Of a stretch of DNA of 64,000 nt, positions 17,895-26,087 are shown in pieces (position 1 is the stretch's first letter; every line of letters starts with the position of its first letter). The DNA is from Chryseobacterium sp. FP211-J200 (GTDB taxonomy: Bacteria > Bacteroidota > Bacteroidia > Flavobacteriales > Weeksellaceae). The DNA is taken from NCBI RefSeq assembly GCF_001643375.1, contig NZ_LSHB01000030.1:25160-89159 (forward strand). Direction: 5' to 3'. The position numbers and the translations under genes are program-made. Below the pieces are notes generated by a model. The model saw only the letters and a program-made list of their open reading frames with translations. It ran no database searches and was not told the origin of the DNA.

Positions 17895-18980
17895 TTGAAA
17901 TCTGACTATCTTAAAAACGAACTCCTCTCCTTTTTCAAATTAAAACCTTCGCCGAGAAGCTGGCATATTCCTTTTCTGGCGGGACTTGCGGTTGGAATTC
18001 CGTTGATGTTTGGTTACTTTTTGGGGGACATCAGGTCTGCGCTTACAGCCAGTCTTGCAGGATTGGTCATCATTTATATTCCCAGCAACAGTGGCTTTAT
18101 CGAGACGATGATGAAGATGTTTGTTTGTTCTTTTGGGATGATTATTTCGTACAGTTTGGGATTGGCGTTTAGTTTTAATCTTTGGATTGCATCGTTGGTT
18201 TTTGGGATTTTATCGACAGTTGCTTATTTTGTTGCAAGATATTTTAATCTAAAACCGCCGGGGAGTTTTTTCTTTATAATGATGGCCTCAATGGCAATCG
18301 GACTTCCACACGCGCCTGAATTGATTCCAAAACGAGTTGGAATTTTCACGATTGGAACTCTTAGTGCTTGTCTTATTTGTTTGATTTACAGTTTATTGAT
18401 TTCTAAAAAAGAACTTAACAAAAATGTAGCAACTTTTAATATCAATCCTTACGTCAATCTTGTAGAATCCTTTATCATCGGGATATGTATGTTGGTTTCG
18501 GTTTTTGTGGGTAAATTTTTCAATCTTGATTATCCTTACTGGATTCCGATTTCCAGCTTGGCAGTTTTGCAGGGCGTCAATAGTTACCACATCTGGAAAC
18601 GTGGGTTGCATCGGATTATCGGGACAACTATCGGACTTGGAATTGCTTGGTTAATCTTTTCTTACGTTACTTCGCCTTTATGGATTTGTATCTGCATCAT
18701 CACGCTTCAAATCATCGTCGAAATTTTAATTACAAGACATTATGCTTTGGCCGTGATGTTTCTGACACCAATGGGAATTCTTCTCGCCGAAACCGGAAGT
18801 TCTACTTCACTTGAACCCGATTACTTGTTGCAAATGAGATTTTTAGAGATTTTAATTGGAAGCGCGATTGGTTGTGTTGGTGGCTGGTTTTTGTATAATG
18901 AAAGAATTAGATTCAATTCCATCAAACATTTGAGAAGGTCAAAAGTGGTTTTGAGAAAGAGTTTTCAGAGAGCGAAATAA
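17895..18980 (+). CDS. FUSC-family inner membrane protein
   Basis: This 361-residue protein has two sets of hydrophobic helices separated by a polar stretch around residue 170-180, the layout of the FUSC (fusaric acid resistance-like) family. WHIPFLAGLAVGIPLMFGYFLGD at the start and YWIPISSLAVLQGVNSYHIWKRGLHRIIGTTIG in the second half are the typical repeated membrane motifs, the latter with the family's R-(I/V)-x-GT pattern. FUSC proteins are thought to export aromatic acids. The start is TTG; a good promoter lies upstream. No efflux partner (membrane fusion protein) is nearby. Confidence 0.85.
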   Translation: MKSDYLKNELLSFFKLKPSPRSWHIPFLAGLAVGIPLMFGYFLGDIRSALTASLAGLVIIYIPSNSGFIETMMKMFVCSFGMIISYSLGLAFSFNLWIASLVFGILSTVAYFVARYFNLKPPGSFFFIMMASMAIGLPHAPELIPKRVGIFTIGTLSACLICLIYSLLISKKELNKNVATFNINPYVNLVESFIIGICMLVSVFVGKFFNLDYPYWIPISSLAVLQGVNSYHIWKRGLHRIIGTTIGLGIAWLIFSYVTSPLWICICIITLQIIVEILITRHYALAVMFLTPMGILLAETGSSTSLEPDYLLQMRFLEILIGSAIGCVGGWFLYNERIRFNSIKHLRRSKVVLRKSFQRAK

Positions 18981-18986
18981 TAATCT

Positions 18987-19340
18987 TTATTGCATTGTAG
19001 CGATGTAGGCAAAAAGAGACAAAACTGTTACAACCGCGAGAACTATTATCATATTATTGGCATCGGCCAAGTTGTTTTTATTTTTCTTTCTTAAGTTTTT
19101 TGCCTCGGCGATCATAATTCCAAACCACGCAATTACAATCGCAAGCGCTAAAATGGCAAGGCCAATTTCACCATCAATTGCAGCTACAAATAATAGTCCA
19201 AGTATGAGAACTGTCGCAACAATTAAAATAACGACTCTTATAATACTGTGAACCAAGACATTTTGCTTTGGAACGGGAAGATTTGAAATCTCTTTTTCAT
19301 CATCCTTGATATCGAACAATTCATTAAATTCTTCGTTCAT
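18987..19340 (-). CDS. Small membrane protein of unknown function
   Basis: From the ATG at 19340 (MNEEFNELFDIKDDEKEI) the protein has 117 residues: an acidic soluble N-terminus of about 32 residues, then three hydrophobic helices. The frame stays open 17 codons further upstream, but that part overlaps the neighbouring gene, and the ATG at 19340 lies just one base after that gene's stop, so the shorter form is preferred. It probably forms a pair with the 61-residue membrane protein before it. Family not recognised. Confidence 0.6.
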   Translation of the reverse strand: MNEEFNELFDIKDDEKEISNLPVPKQNVLVHSIIRVVILIVATVLILGLLFVAAIDGEIGLAILALAIVIAWFGIMIAEAKNLRKKNKNNLADANNMIIVLAVVTVLSLFAYIATMQ

Positions 19341-19341
19341 A

Positions 19342-19527
19342 TCATTTCTGTTTTTGATACAATTTGACAAAAAAAGAAGTAAGCCCTGCATAGGCCAGAA
19401 TCTGTAAAATATTGGTTACCAAATAGACATTTTCCGAAAAGCCGTAACGTTGGAACATGTACGCCAATTGGATCAAAGTCAAGATCACCAAAGAAACAAC
19501 GGCTATTAAAGTGTAATTTTTCATCAA
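19342..19527 (-). CDS. Small two-helix membrane protein of unknown function
   Basis: Only 61 residues: helix one (YTLIAVVSLVILTLIQLAYM), a short loop with FQRYGFSENVYLV, and helix two (NILQILAYAGLTSFFVKLY) ending in basic residues. It starts 13 bp upstream of nothing else on this strand except the glycosyltransferase stop, and its stop is one base before the next small membrane gene, so the two are translationally linked. Function unknown. Confidence 0.55.
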   Translation of the reverse strand: MMKNYTLIAVVSLVILTLIQLAYMFQRYGFSENVYLVTNILQILAYAGLTSFFVKLYQKQK

Positions 19528-19539
19528 TATATTTTTTAA

Positions 19540-20583
19540 TTAAATATTTTCAAGAAGTAATTTAAGTTTTTTAGAGACAATTTCATTCGAATAGTTGCTA
19601 AAATCAAATTTAAGGTTTTTTACCTCAGAAAACTGAGATTGTAAATCTTTTTGTTCTGCCATAATAAAATCTAAATCAGAAGGATAAGTGGTCGGGAAAA
19701 TCGCAGGTTTTCCATATTTGATAGCGTCGCCGATGTTTCCGCTGATTTTAGTTTTTCCGTAGATTTCTTTAACCGAAAAGAACGCGGTTTCGGTTTGAAT
19801 TGGGCAATATAAAATATCTGTTTTCAACATCCATTCATCAAATTCTCCCTGTATTAATTTTTCTTCAAAGTGTTGAATTTTAATAAATTGAGGAGATTCA
19901 TCTACAAGTTTATTTAATCTTTCTAATTCTTCATCAAAAGCTTTTCCCAGAAATACAATTTCGTAATTATGATTGATATCTTTAAAGTTTTTTAGCTTTT
20001 CAAAGAACGAATAATAATCTCTCCTACTTTGAGAAACTGCGCCAGGAACTACAATTCTAATTATATCTTTTTGCGAAGTTTCAGAATTAAATTGATTAAA
20101 AATAATCGGCAGAAATTTCAAATCATTTTGTTTGGCTATCAATTCATCAATTCCTAAAAGATATTTCGCTCTCTTGTAAACTTTAGGAGCTTCCAAAAAT
20201 CCTTCTTTCAGGAATAATTTGAGTCTGTATTGTCGGTCTTTTTTGAAAATACTTTTGAACAATTCCCATCTTGAAGCTTTTGTAAAGTTCAGATTATGAA
20301 CCACAATCGCCGTATTATATTTCTTGACAATCGCTTTATAAAAATTGAAATGCCGATGAACCGTTCCAATGATTATCAAATCATATTTCTTCTTTTTCAA
20401 GACTTCCAAAAGTTCAGAATAATCTGTTAGGAAGATGTTTTTCCCTTCGAGTTTAAGTAATTTGTAGATTTTCTCAGAAAAATAAAAATCAACAGAAAGG
20501 TCAGTTGAATTTTTCGTCAATTCAAAGAAATTATTGGCAAGCTCTGCGTGTGTATCGAGTTCTATGTAAGCGATTCTCTTCAT
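19540..20583 (-). CDS. GT4-like glycosyltransferase
   Basis: A 347-residue protein with a GT-B fold pattern: an N-terminal half with alternating strands (LIIIGTVHRHFNFYKAIV, AIVVHNLNF) and a C-terminal half beginning IRIVVPGAVSQSRRDYYSFFEKL, then YEIVFLGKAF and, near residue 280, a nucleotide-sugar region (KISGNIGDAIKYGKPAIFP). The last fits the usual donor-binding motif followed by a conserved 'new' glycine/proline loop. The acceptor is unknown. It ends a four-gene unit with a HEAT-repeat protein, a family 2 glycosyltransferase and a methyltransferase, probably for surface glycan. Confidence 0.72.
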   Translation of the reverse strand: MKRIAYIELDTHAELANNFFELTKNSTDLSVDFYFSEKIYKLLKLEGKNIFLTDYSELLEVLKKKKYDLIIIGTVHRHFNFYKAIVKKYNTAIVVHNLNFTKASRWELFKSIFKKDRQYRLKLFLKEGFLEAPKVYKRAKYLLGIDELIAKQNDLKFLPIIFNQFNSETSQKDIIRIVVPGAVSQSRRDYYSFFEKLKNFKDINHNYEIVFLGKAFDEELERLNKLVDESPQFIKIQHFEEKLIQGEFDEWMLKTDILYCPIQTETAFFSVKEIYGKTKISGNIGDAIKYGKPAIFPTTYPSDLDFIMAEQKDLQSQFSEVKNLKFDFSNYSNEIVSKKLKLLLENI

Positions 20584-20592
20584 GTCTTCATT

Positions 20593-21405
20593 CTATGATT
20601 TTGCCTTGTCAATAGTTCTCAAAGCTCTTTTTACAATGTAGTTTGTTTCTTTTGTATTGCTCTCCTGCAACCACTTTCTACAAAGTTCTTCCACAAATTT
20701 TGCTTGAGTTTTACTTGCATCATTCAACCAATTTCCCACACTATCCTGAACATATTTTGACTTGTCCGATTTTAATTTTTCCAGTATTGGCGAGGCAATT
20801 TCTGGATTTTGTTTTAATTGTTCGATATGCTCGGACCAAACACCTCGCGGTCTTGTAGCTTCAGTTGAAAACCTTCTCACGTTTTCATCGTCATCATTTG
20901 TCCATTGAGAAAGGATTGCCAAACTTTTTTCCAAATGCTTTAAAATTTTGGGTCTTATTGCCAACCACGAAATTTCCCTGACTCCAAAATGTTTGTCAGC
21001 AGCAAAAATTTTTATCTTTTCAAGAGTTTCTTCAATACCTAGGTTTTGGTTTTTTCCAATCGTATAAGTCGCCCAACAGCGGACAACATCAGCTTTGTGA
21101 ATGGAAATGATAGATAAGATTTCTTCATCATTATTAGAAATCGACAACTCAAAAAGTGCAGTCCCAATCGCTTCGTTTATGGTATTTACAGTTTGTTTTT
21201 TTAGATTCTCGACATTGGACAATATTGGTTCCAAATAATGTTCTCTATTGTGTTTTCTGAGTAGATTTTTCAACAAAATGGTTTGATCGATAGCCAGCCA
21301 TTCCACAAGATTGGCGGTTTCTATCTCTCCAGAATTCAGTTGCTCCAAAATATCTGCAGGAATATCTTTTGTAGAACGTGCGCCTTTTCTTTTTGTGTCC
21401 GTCAT
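20593..21405 (-). CDS. HEAT-like/DNA-alkylation-repeat protein
   Basis: A mostly helical protein with repeated helical units carrying tryptophan and arginine at matching positions (DVVRCWATYTIGK, FGVREISWLAIRPKI, ENVRRFSTEATRPRGVW, KYVQDSVGNWLND), the pattern of AlkD-like HEAT repeats. AlkD is a DNA glycosylase that removes alkylated bases. The TRPRGVW segment fits that group, but a glycosylase role is only a guess. I took the start at the ATG at 21405 (MTDTKRKGARSTKDIP): the longer frame (to 21483) would overlap the upstream glycosyltransferase gene and adds low-complexity sequence. This gives 270 residues. Confidence 0.72.
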   Translation of the reverse strand: MTDTKRKGARSTKDIPADILEQLNSGEIETANLVEWLAIDQTILLKNLLRKHNREHYLEPILSNVENLKKQTVNTINEAIGTALFELSISNNDEEILSIISIHKADVVRCWATYTIGKNQNLGIEETLEKIKIFAADKHFGVREISWLAIRPKILKHLEKSLAILSQWTNDDDENVRRFSTEATRPRGVWSEHIEQLKQNPEIASPILEKLKSDKSKYVQDSVGNWLNDASKTQAKFVEELCRKWLQESNTKETNYIVKRALRTIDKAKS

Positions 21406-21418
21406 TTTTAATAAAATT

Positions 21419-22330
21419 TCATAATCCGAAGTTTTTAAAGAACTCTTTCCATCGCAGATTCCGGATAAATTTGATTTCTTCATTACTCAATCCGCGTTTT
21501 TCATTTTGTTTTAAAAATGAACCGATCGTGATCAAAAATTCTTTCGCAGAGCGGTTTTTGAAACTGGACTTTACAGAAGAGATCATTGCTAAAGGCAAAC
21601 TCAAACCTATGTTGTAAAAATATTGCCCAAGTTTTTCCGCTTTCTGGTCTTTGTATTTGTAAGCTGTTGGACGCAAATGTTTGACCCAAATATCTTTAAT
21701 GGTTATAACTTCCCAACCGCTTTTTTTAGCCAGCAAAACATCTAAGTTGTCCCAGCCTAAAACGGGTCTAAGTCCATTCATAGCTTCAAAGCATTCCTTT
21801 CTATAAGCCTTTATCGGGCCACGAACGTGATCCTTGGATGATAGATTTTCGAAAACCCAAGCGTGATTTTTATTGCTAAAATCAAACAAATTTTCACTTG
21901 GTAATTTCAGATTTTTAATTTCTGGATTTTGCTTGTAATTTCTGATGTAAACCAAACCGGAAACTAATCCAGCTTTCGGATTTTGTTTAAAAACTTGATT
22001 TACCTTTTCAAGATAATTTCTAGGAAAAATGATGTCTGCATCATATTTGCAAATCACATCAAAGCTTTTCCAATCTACAGATTCCAAACCTTTGTTAAAT
22101 GTTCTCACCACTTTTGCACCTGGTTGATGTTCAGATATTTCTAGATCCTGAATCTTGAATCTAGAATCCTGAATCTTAAAATCATTTATGATCTGAGAAG
22201 TGTTATCTGTTGAACCATCATTCACGACCACACAAATGAAATCCTGAAAACTCTGCTTTTGCAAAGATTCCAAACACGAAGCAATGCTCTGTTCTTCGTT
22301 GTGCGCAGGAATAATGATGAGAAATTTCAA
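21419..22330 (-). CDS. Family 2 glycosyltransferase
   Basis: A 303-residue GT-A protein opening with FLIIIPAHNEEQSIASCLESL and VVNDGSTDNT, the classical GT2 signature, and with a DxD-type motif in ICKYDADI. A late segment, GWDNLDVLLAKKSGWEV, fits the acceptor side. The start is TTG, one base after the stop of the methyltransferase gene. Near residues 53-64 the protein carries an odd repeat (FKIQDSRFKIQD) that comes from a repeated DNA word and is not normal for the family. It probably builds a surface polysaccharide or glycolipid with its neighbours. Confidence 0.88.
   Translation of the reverse strand: MKFLIIIPAHNEEQSIASCLESLQKQSFQDFICVVVNDGSTDNTSQIINDFKIQDSRFKIQDLEISEHQPGAKVVRTFNKGLESVDWKSFDVICKYDADIIFPRNYLEKVNQVFKQNPKAGLVSGLVYIRNYKQNPEIKNLKLPSENLFDFSNKNHAWVFENLSSKDHVRGPIKAYRKECFEAMNGLRPVLGWDNLDVLLAKKSGWEVITIKDIWVKHLRPTAYKYKDQKAEKLGQYFYNIGLSLPLAMISSVKSSFKNRSAKEFLITIGSFLKQNEKRGLSNEEIKFIRNLRWKEFFKNFGL
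22141..22178. repeat. Repeat-like insert inside the glycosyltransferase gene
   Basis: The 12-mer ATCCTGAATCTT occurs at 22145-22156 and 22166-22177, 21 bp apart, in a stretch of near-palindromic TAGA/TCTAG words. On the coding strand it translates to FKIQD-SR-FKIQD, a repeat of exactly seven codons. The word type resembles AT-rich repeats found between genes in flavobacteria, as in the 3172-3200 stretch of this window. Confidence 0.65.
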
Positions 22331-22331
22331 G

Positions 22332-23132
22332 TTAAAATTGGTTTGATTTTAATTTCACTTCAAACAAAACTTCCGGTGTTTTCGGACTTTCAAACGTTGA
22401 AGTTTTATATTTTTTCTTTGTGAAAATGGCACACATCGTATTTTGCGGATGATAAAGATTATGATGCAATTCTTTTGGCAACGCATCCAAAATCGCCTTG
22501 AAAACTTCATATCGGATTTTCTCAGGATTGTAGGCGTAATCGTGCCACACAACCACTGTTTCGTCGTGAACCAAATGCTGAAAAACCTTTTCTGTGTCGT
22601 GTTTTACCATTTCGTAAGAATGGTCGCCATCTATGAAAATGAGATCATATTTTTTATTCAATCCAGCAAAATCATAGGTTTTGGTGTTGCCTTCAAGATG
22701 CAGGATTTTTGGATTTTTCTTGGATAAAATTCCGTGAAGTTCCGCATATCTTTTGTTCCAACCCATTGCTTCCATTTCTTCTTTGGAAAGGTTGAGTGTT
22801 GTACAATCATCAATTTCTTTCGCTACGTTCCATACACTTTCTCCTCGCCAAGTTCCAATTTCGAAATAAGAATTTTTTCCTTTAGATAAGGTCTTTAACA
22901 AAGCCAAATCTGTCGGAAGTGAACCGCCGTCCAAAATGCACAAATCAATGTTCGATTCAAAATTTCCGCCCGAAATTTCGTCCAAAGAAACTTCCGGAAG
23001 ACTTAAAAATTGAGGATATTTTTTTTGAAATTCTTGTTTTCTAATATCATTCAGATCGAGAATAATATTGAGTAAACTTGGTTGTTTGATGATGTACTGA
23101 ATGGCGTTCTTTAACTTCTGAAGCTTCGTCAT
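22332..23132 (-). CDS. Class I SAM-dependent methyltransferase
   Basis: From the ATG at 23132 (MTKLQKLKNAIQYIIKQPSL) it has 266 residues. SAM-binding motif I is YFEIGTWRGESVWNVAKEI. Motif II is close to KILHLEGNT, and the acidic motif is YDLIFIDGDHSYEMVKHD, as in the Methyltransf_24 family, where the last His/Asp bind a metal or substrate. VVVWHDYAYNPE follows. The frame remains open upstream to a TTG at 23234, but that extension is low-complexity and lacks an ATG, so I prefer the shorter protein. It precedes a glycosyltransferase and probably modifies a sugar or lipid in the same pathway. Confidence 0.8.
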   Translation of the reverse strand: MTKLQKLKNAIQYIIKQPSLLNIILDLNDIRKQEFQKKYPQFLSLPEVSLDEISGGNFESNIDLCILDGGSLPTDLALLKTLSKGKNSYFEIGTWRGESVWNVAKEIDDCTTLNLSKEEMEAMGWNKRYAELHGILSKKNPKILHLEGNTKTYDFAGLNKKYDLIFIDGDHSYEMVKHDTEKVFQHLVHDETVVVWHDYAYNPEKIRYEVFKAILDALPKELHHNLYHPQNTMCAIFTKKKYKTSTFESPKTPEVLFEVKLKSNQF

Positions 23133-23285
23133 TGATGGTGGAATTAGTTTTAAAAAATCTTCTAATTTGATTAGAAGCCGAAAGTTACTGATTTTTGGTA
23201 AATTATTAGAATAAAAACCTTTCTGAATCTTCAAAAATTATCCATTTCTTAATATCAGAAAATTCTTCAAAATCGATTTCCGAAG

Positions 23286-23293
23286 TATCTTTG
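23286..23293 (+). promoter_or_regulatory. Putative -7 box for the MFS gene at 23313
   Basis: TATCTTTG fits TAnnTTTG, 19 bp before the ATG. No clear -33 TTTG was found at the usual distance. Confidence 0.35.
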
Positions 23294-23312
23294 CAGATTA
23301 ATTTTTAGAGTT

Positions 23313-24497
23313 ATGGATGCAACGATTGAACAAAGCAAAAATATTTCTTATTCCCTGATTTCATACGTCTTCTTCACATTTATAGGTTATTTTATCATCG
23401 GATTATCATTATCGGTTTTACCTATTTTCATTAGCAAAGGTCTTGGTTTCAGTATGCTGGTTGCGGGAATTGTCATTAGTTTACAATATGTGATGACATT
23501 TCTGATGCGCGCCTATTCTGGCAAAATCATCGATAGCAAAGGACCAAAACCTGCTGTTCTTGTTAGTATGCTGAGTTTCGCTTTTACAGGATTGGTATTG
23601 ATAATGGCTTATTATTTCAAATTCTCCCCTATTGTAAGTTTATCATTTTTAATTGTAACAAGACTTTTTACAGGCTGTGCCGAGGGAATGATTGGCGCGA
23701 GTCCCATCAACTGGGCAATAATGGCCTTTGGGGAAAAACATACGGCGAAGATCATTTCTTACAATGGCGTTGCTTGTTACGGTGCTTTGGCTTTGGGTGC
23801 ATCGTTAGGTGTGACCATTGTGAAGCATTTCAATTTTTATGGTTTAGGAATTCTCATTGTAGTCCTCGGAATTTTAGGATTTTTTCTAGCAAATACCAAA
23901 GAAAATAAAACTGGAGAATTATCGGAAGGTGAGCCAACTTCTTTTTGGAAAGTTTTGAGTAAGGTCGCACCTTATGGTCTGGGACTGGCTTTGGGCGGAT
24001 TAGGGTTTGCTTCTATCTCTACATTTATCACGCTTTATTACGATTATTATCATTGGCAAAACGGAGCAATGTGTCTGTCGGTTTTCGGGATATTGTTTGT
24101 AGCAGGTAGATTGGTCTTTAGTAATGCGATCAACCGATTTGGCGGGATCAATGTTGCGATTGTGAGTCTGGCGGTAGAGACGCTTGGTTTAACGATAATC
24201 AGCCTGTCCAATCATCCTTATTTTGCATTGATCGGCGCTGGAATCACTGGATTGGGATTTTCATTGATATTTCCGGCTCTGGGCGTTATGGCGATGAAAA
24301 CTGTTCCATCTTCCAATCAAGGTTCAGCTTTGGCTGGCTATGGATTGTTCATCGATATTTCTTTGGGAATCACTGGTCCGTTGATTGGTGGCGTAGCCGA
24401 CATTTTTGGACTGAATTATATTTTCCCATTCAGTATTGGAATTGTGATGATAGGATTGGGATTGGTCTTTTATCTAAAAATGAAGTTGTCTGAATAA
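23313..24497 (+). CDS. MFS transporter, YhhS-like
   Basis: A 394-residue protein with 12 hydrophobic segments. After helix two it has RAYSGKIIDSKGPKPAVL, the MFS A-motif variant (G-x-x-x-D-x-x-G-x-K/R). The second half has LFVAGRLVFSNAINRFGG, the matching C-domain motif. The pattern fits the YhhS/arabinose-efflux-like group of MFS exporters, which extrude small molecules with unclear substrates. It is followed by a SulP transporter gene 45 bp later on the same strand; no shared pathway is evident. Confidence 0.85.
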   Translation: MDATIEQSKNISYSLISYVFFTFIGYFIIGLSLSVLPIFISKGLGFSMLVAGIVISLQYVMTFLMRAYSGKIIDSKGPKPAVLVSMLSFAFTGLVLIMAYYFKFSPIVSLSFLIVTRLFTGCAEGMIGASPINWAIMAFGEKHTAKIISYNGVACYGALALGASLGVTIVKHFNFYGLGILIVVLGILGFFLANTKENKTGELSEGEPTSFWKVLSKVAPYGLGLALGGLGFASISTFITLYYDYYHWQNGAMCLSVFGILFVAGRLVFSNAINRFGGINVAIVSLAVETLGLTIISLSNHPYFALIGAGITGLGFSLIFPALGVMAMKTVPSSNQGSALAGYGLFIDISLGITGPLIGGVADIFGLNYIFPFSIGIVMIGLGLVFYLKMKLSE

Positions 24498-24542
24498 ACT
24501 TTCCTGCCACAATTCTCACTAATTTCGCATTTTCAAATTTTT

Positions 24543-26078
24543 ATGCAGAAAGTTCTCAACCTTTTTGATTTCTCTCAAAAAGTAAATTACAGAAACGAAA
24601 TATTCGCTGGACTCACCGTTGCAATGACAATGATTCCGGAATCTTTATCGTTTGCGATTCTTGCTGGATTTTCGCCGTTGACAGGCTTGTACGCCGCTTT
24701 CATCATGGGATTGGTCACTGCAATTTTTGGAGGAAGACCTGGATTGATCTCTGGTGGTGCTGGTGCAACGGTGATTGTTTTGATTCCATTAATGATTTCC
24801 CACGGCATCGAATATGTTTTTGCGACCGTGGTTTTGGCCGGAATCATTCAGATCTTTGTGGGGATCTTTAAGTTGGGAAAATTCATTCGGCTTGTTCCGC
24901 AACCTGTGATGTACGGTTTTGTGAATGGTTTGGCAATTGTGATTTTTATGTCGCAGATCAATCAGTTCAAAATCCAAGGTTCGGAAAATTGGTTGTTTGG
25001 AAGTCCTTTGTATATAATGCTAGGCTTGGTTGCGTTGACGATTTCTGTTATTTTAATATTTCCAAGATTGACAAAGAAAATTCCAGCGTCTTTGGTGGCG
25101 ATTGCGGTCACTTTTGCTTTGGTAATGATTTTCGGAATTCAAACTAAAACAGTGAATGATATTGCTAATATTGCAGGCGGTTTTCCACCGTTTCACATTC
25201 CGAATGTCGAGATGTCTTTTGAAGTTTTGAAGGTCATTTTCCCATTTGCCTTAATCATGTCAACCGTTGGATTGACGGAAGGTTTGTTGACTTTAAATTT
25301 GGTTGATGAAATCACAAATACCAAAGGAAACAGCAACCGAGAATGCGTTGCACAAGGAACAGCCAATATTCTCAACGGATTCTTCACCGGAATGGGCGGT
25401 TGTCCGATGATTGCGCAGACTTTGGTCAATCTTTCGGCTGGTGCAAGAGCCAGACTGTCTGGGATTGTTGCCGCTTTGGTTATTCTTTTCATCATCCTTT
25501 TTGGTGCACCGGTGATTGGAAAAATGCCTGTAGCTGCTTTGGTTGGCGTAATGATAATGGTTGCTGTCGGAACTTTTGAATGGGCAAGTTTCAAAGCTAT
25601 CAAGAGATTTCCGAAATCTGATATTTTTGTGATGGTTGTTGTGACTTTGATTACCGTTTTCCTTCACAATCTGGCTTTGGCGGTTTTGATTGGTGTCATT
25701 ATTTCCGCTTTGGTGTTCGCTTGGGAAAGTGCGAAAAGAATCCGAGCGAAGAAATATATTGATGATAATGGCGTAAAGCATTACGAGATTTTCGGACCAT
25801 TATTTTTTGGTTCGACGACCACTTTTGCTGAGAAATTTGATGTGATGGATGACCCAAAAGAAGTGATCATAGATTTCAAGGAAAGTCGTATTGTGGATAT
25901 GTCTGCGATTGATATTCTTAATAAAATTACAGAACGCTATCAAAGTCAAGGGAAAACTGTTCGGTTGAAACATTTGAGTTCTGATTGTTTGCGGTTGATA
26001 AAAAACGCGGAAAATGTGGTGGCAATTAATATTATTGAGGATCCTGAGTATCAAGTTTTGAGGAATAAATTTAATTAA
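24543..26078 (+). CDS. SulP-family anion transporter with STAS domain
   Basis: A 511-residue protein in the SulP family: the opening FAGLTVAMTMIPESLSFAILAGFSPLTGLYAAF is the SulP motif, followed by about 12 membrane helices (LISGGAGATVIVLIPLM, AQGTANILNGFFTGMGGCPMIAQTLVN). The last 115 residues form a cytosolic STAS domain (VIIDFKESRIVDMSAIDILNKI). SulP proteins carry sulfate, bicarbonate or dicarboxylates, often with Na+ or H+. The exact ion cannot be deduced. Many Bacteroidota SulP genes stand beside carbonic anhydrase; none is seen here. Confidence 0.93.
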   Translation: MQKVLNLFDFSQKVNYRNEIFAGLTVAMTMIPESLSFAILAGFSPLTGLYAAFIMGLVTAIFGGRPGLISGGAGATVIVLIPLMISHGIEYVFATVVLAGIIQIFVGIFKLGKFIRLVPQPVMYGFVNGLAIVIFMSQINQFKIQGSENWLFGSPLYIMLGLVALTISVILIFPRLTKKIPASLVAIAVTFALVMIFGIQTKTVNDIANIAGGFPPFHIPNVEMSFEVLKVIFPFALIMSTVGLTEGLLTLNLVDEITNTKGNSNRECVAQGTANILNGFFTGMGGCPMIAQTLVNLSAGARARLSGIVAALVILFIILFGAPVIGKMPVAALVGVMIMVAVGTFEWASFKAIKRFPKSDIFVMVVVTLITVFLHNLALAVLIGVIISALVFAWESAKRIRAKKYIDDNGVKHYEIFGPLFFGSTTTFAEKFDVMDDPKEVIIDFKESRIVDMSAIDILNKITERYQSQGKTVRLKHLSSDCLRLIKNAENVVAINIIEDPEYQVLRNKFN

Positions 26079-26087
26079 AAAGACATA

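Noticed and set aside
21406..21483. Longer N-terminus of the HEAT-repeat protein
   Set aside because: It overlaps the family 2 glycosyltransferase gene in another frame, and the added residues are low in complexity; the ATG at 21405 fits the operon spacing better.
25193..25781. Two overlapping antisense open frames (136 and 162 codons) inside sulP
   Set aside because: Both are rich in His, Asn and Ser runs, lack a start context and lie fully within a well-supported SulP gene in the opposite direction; they are frame shadows.
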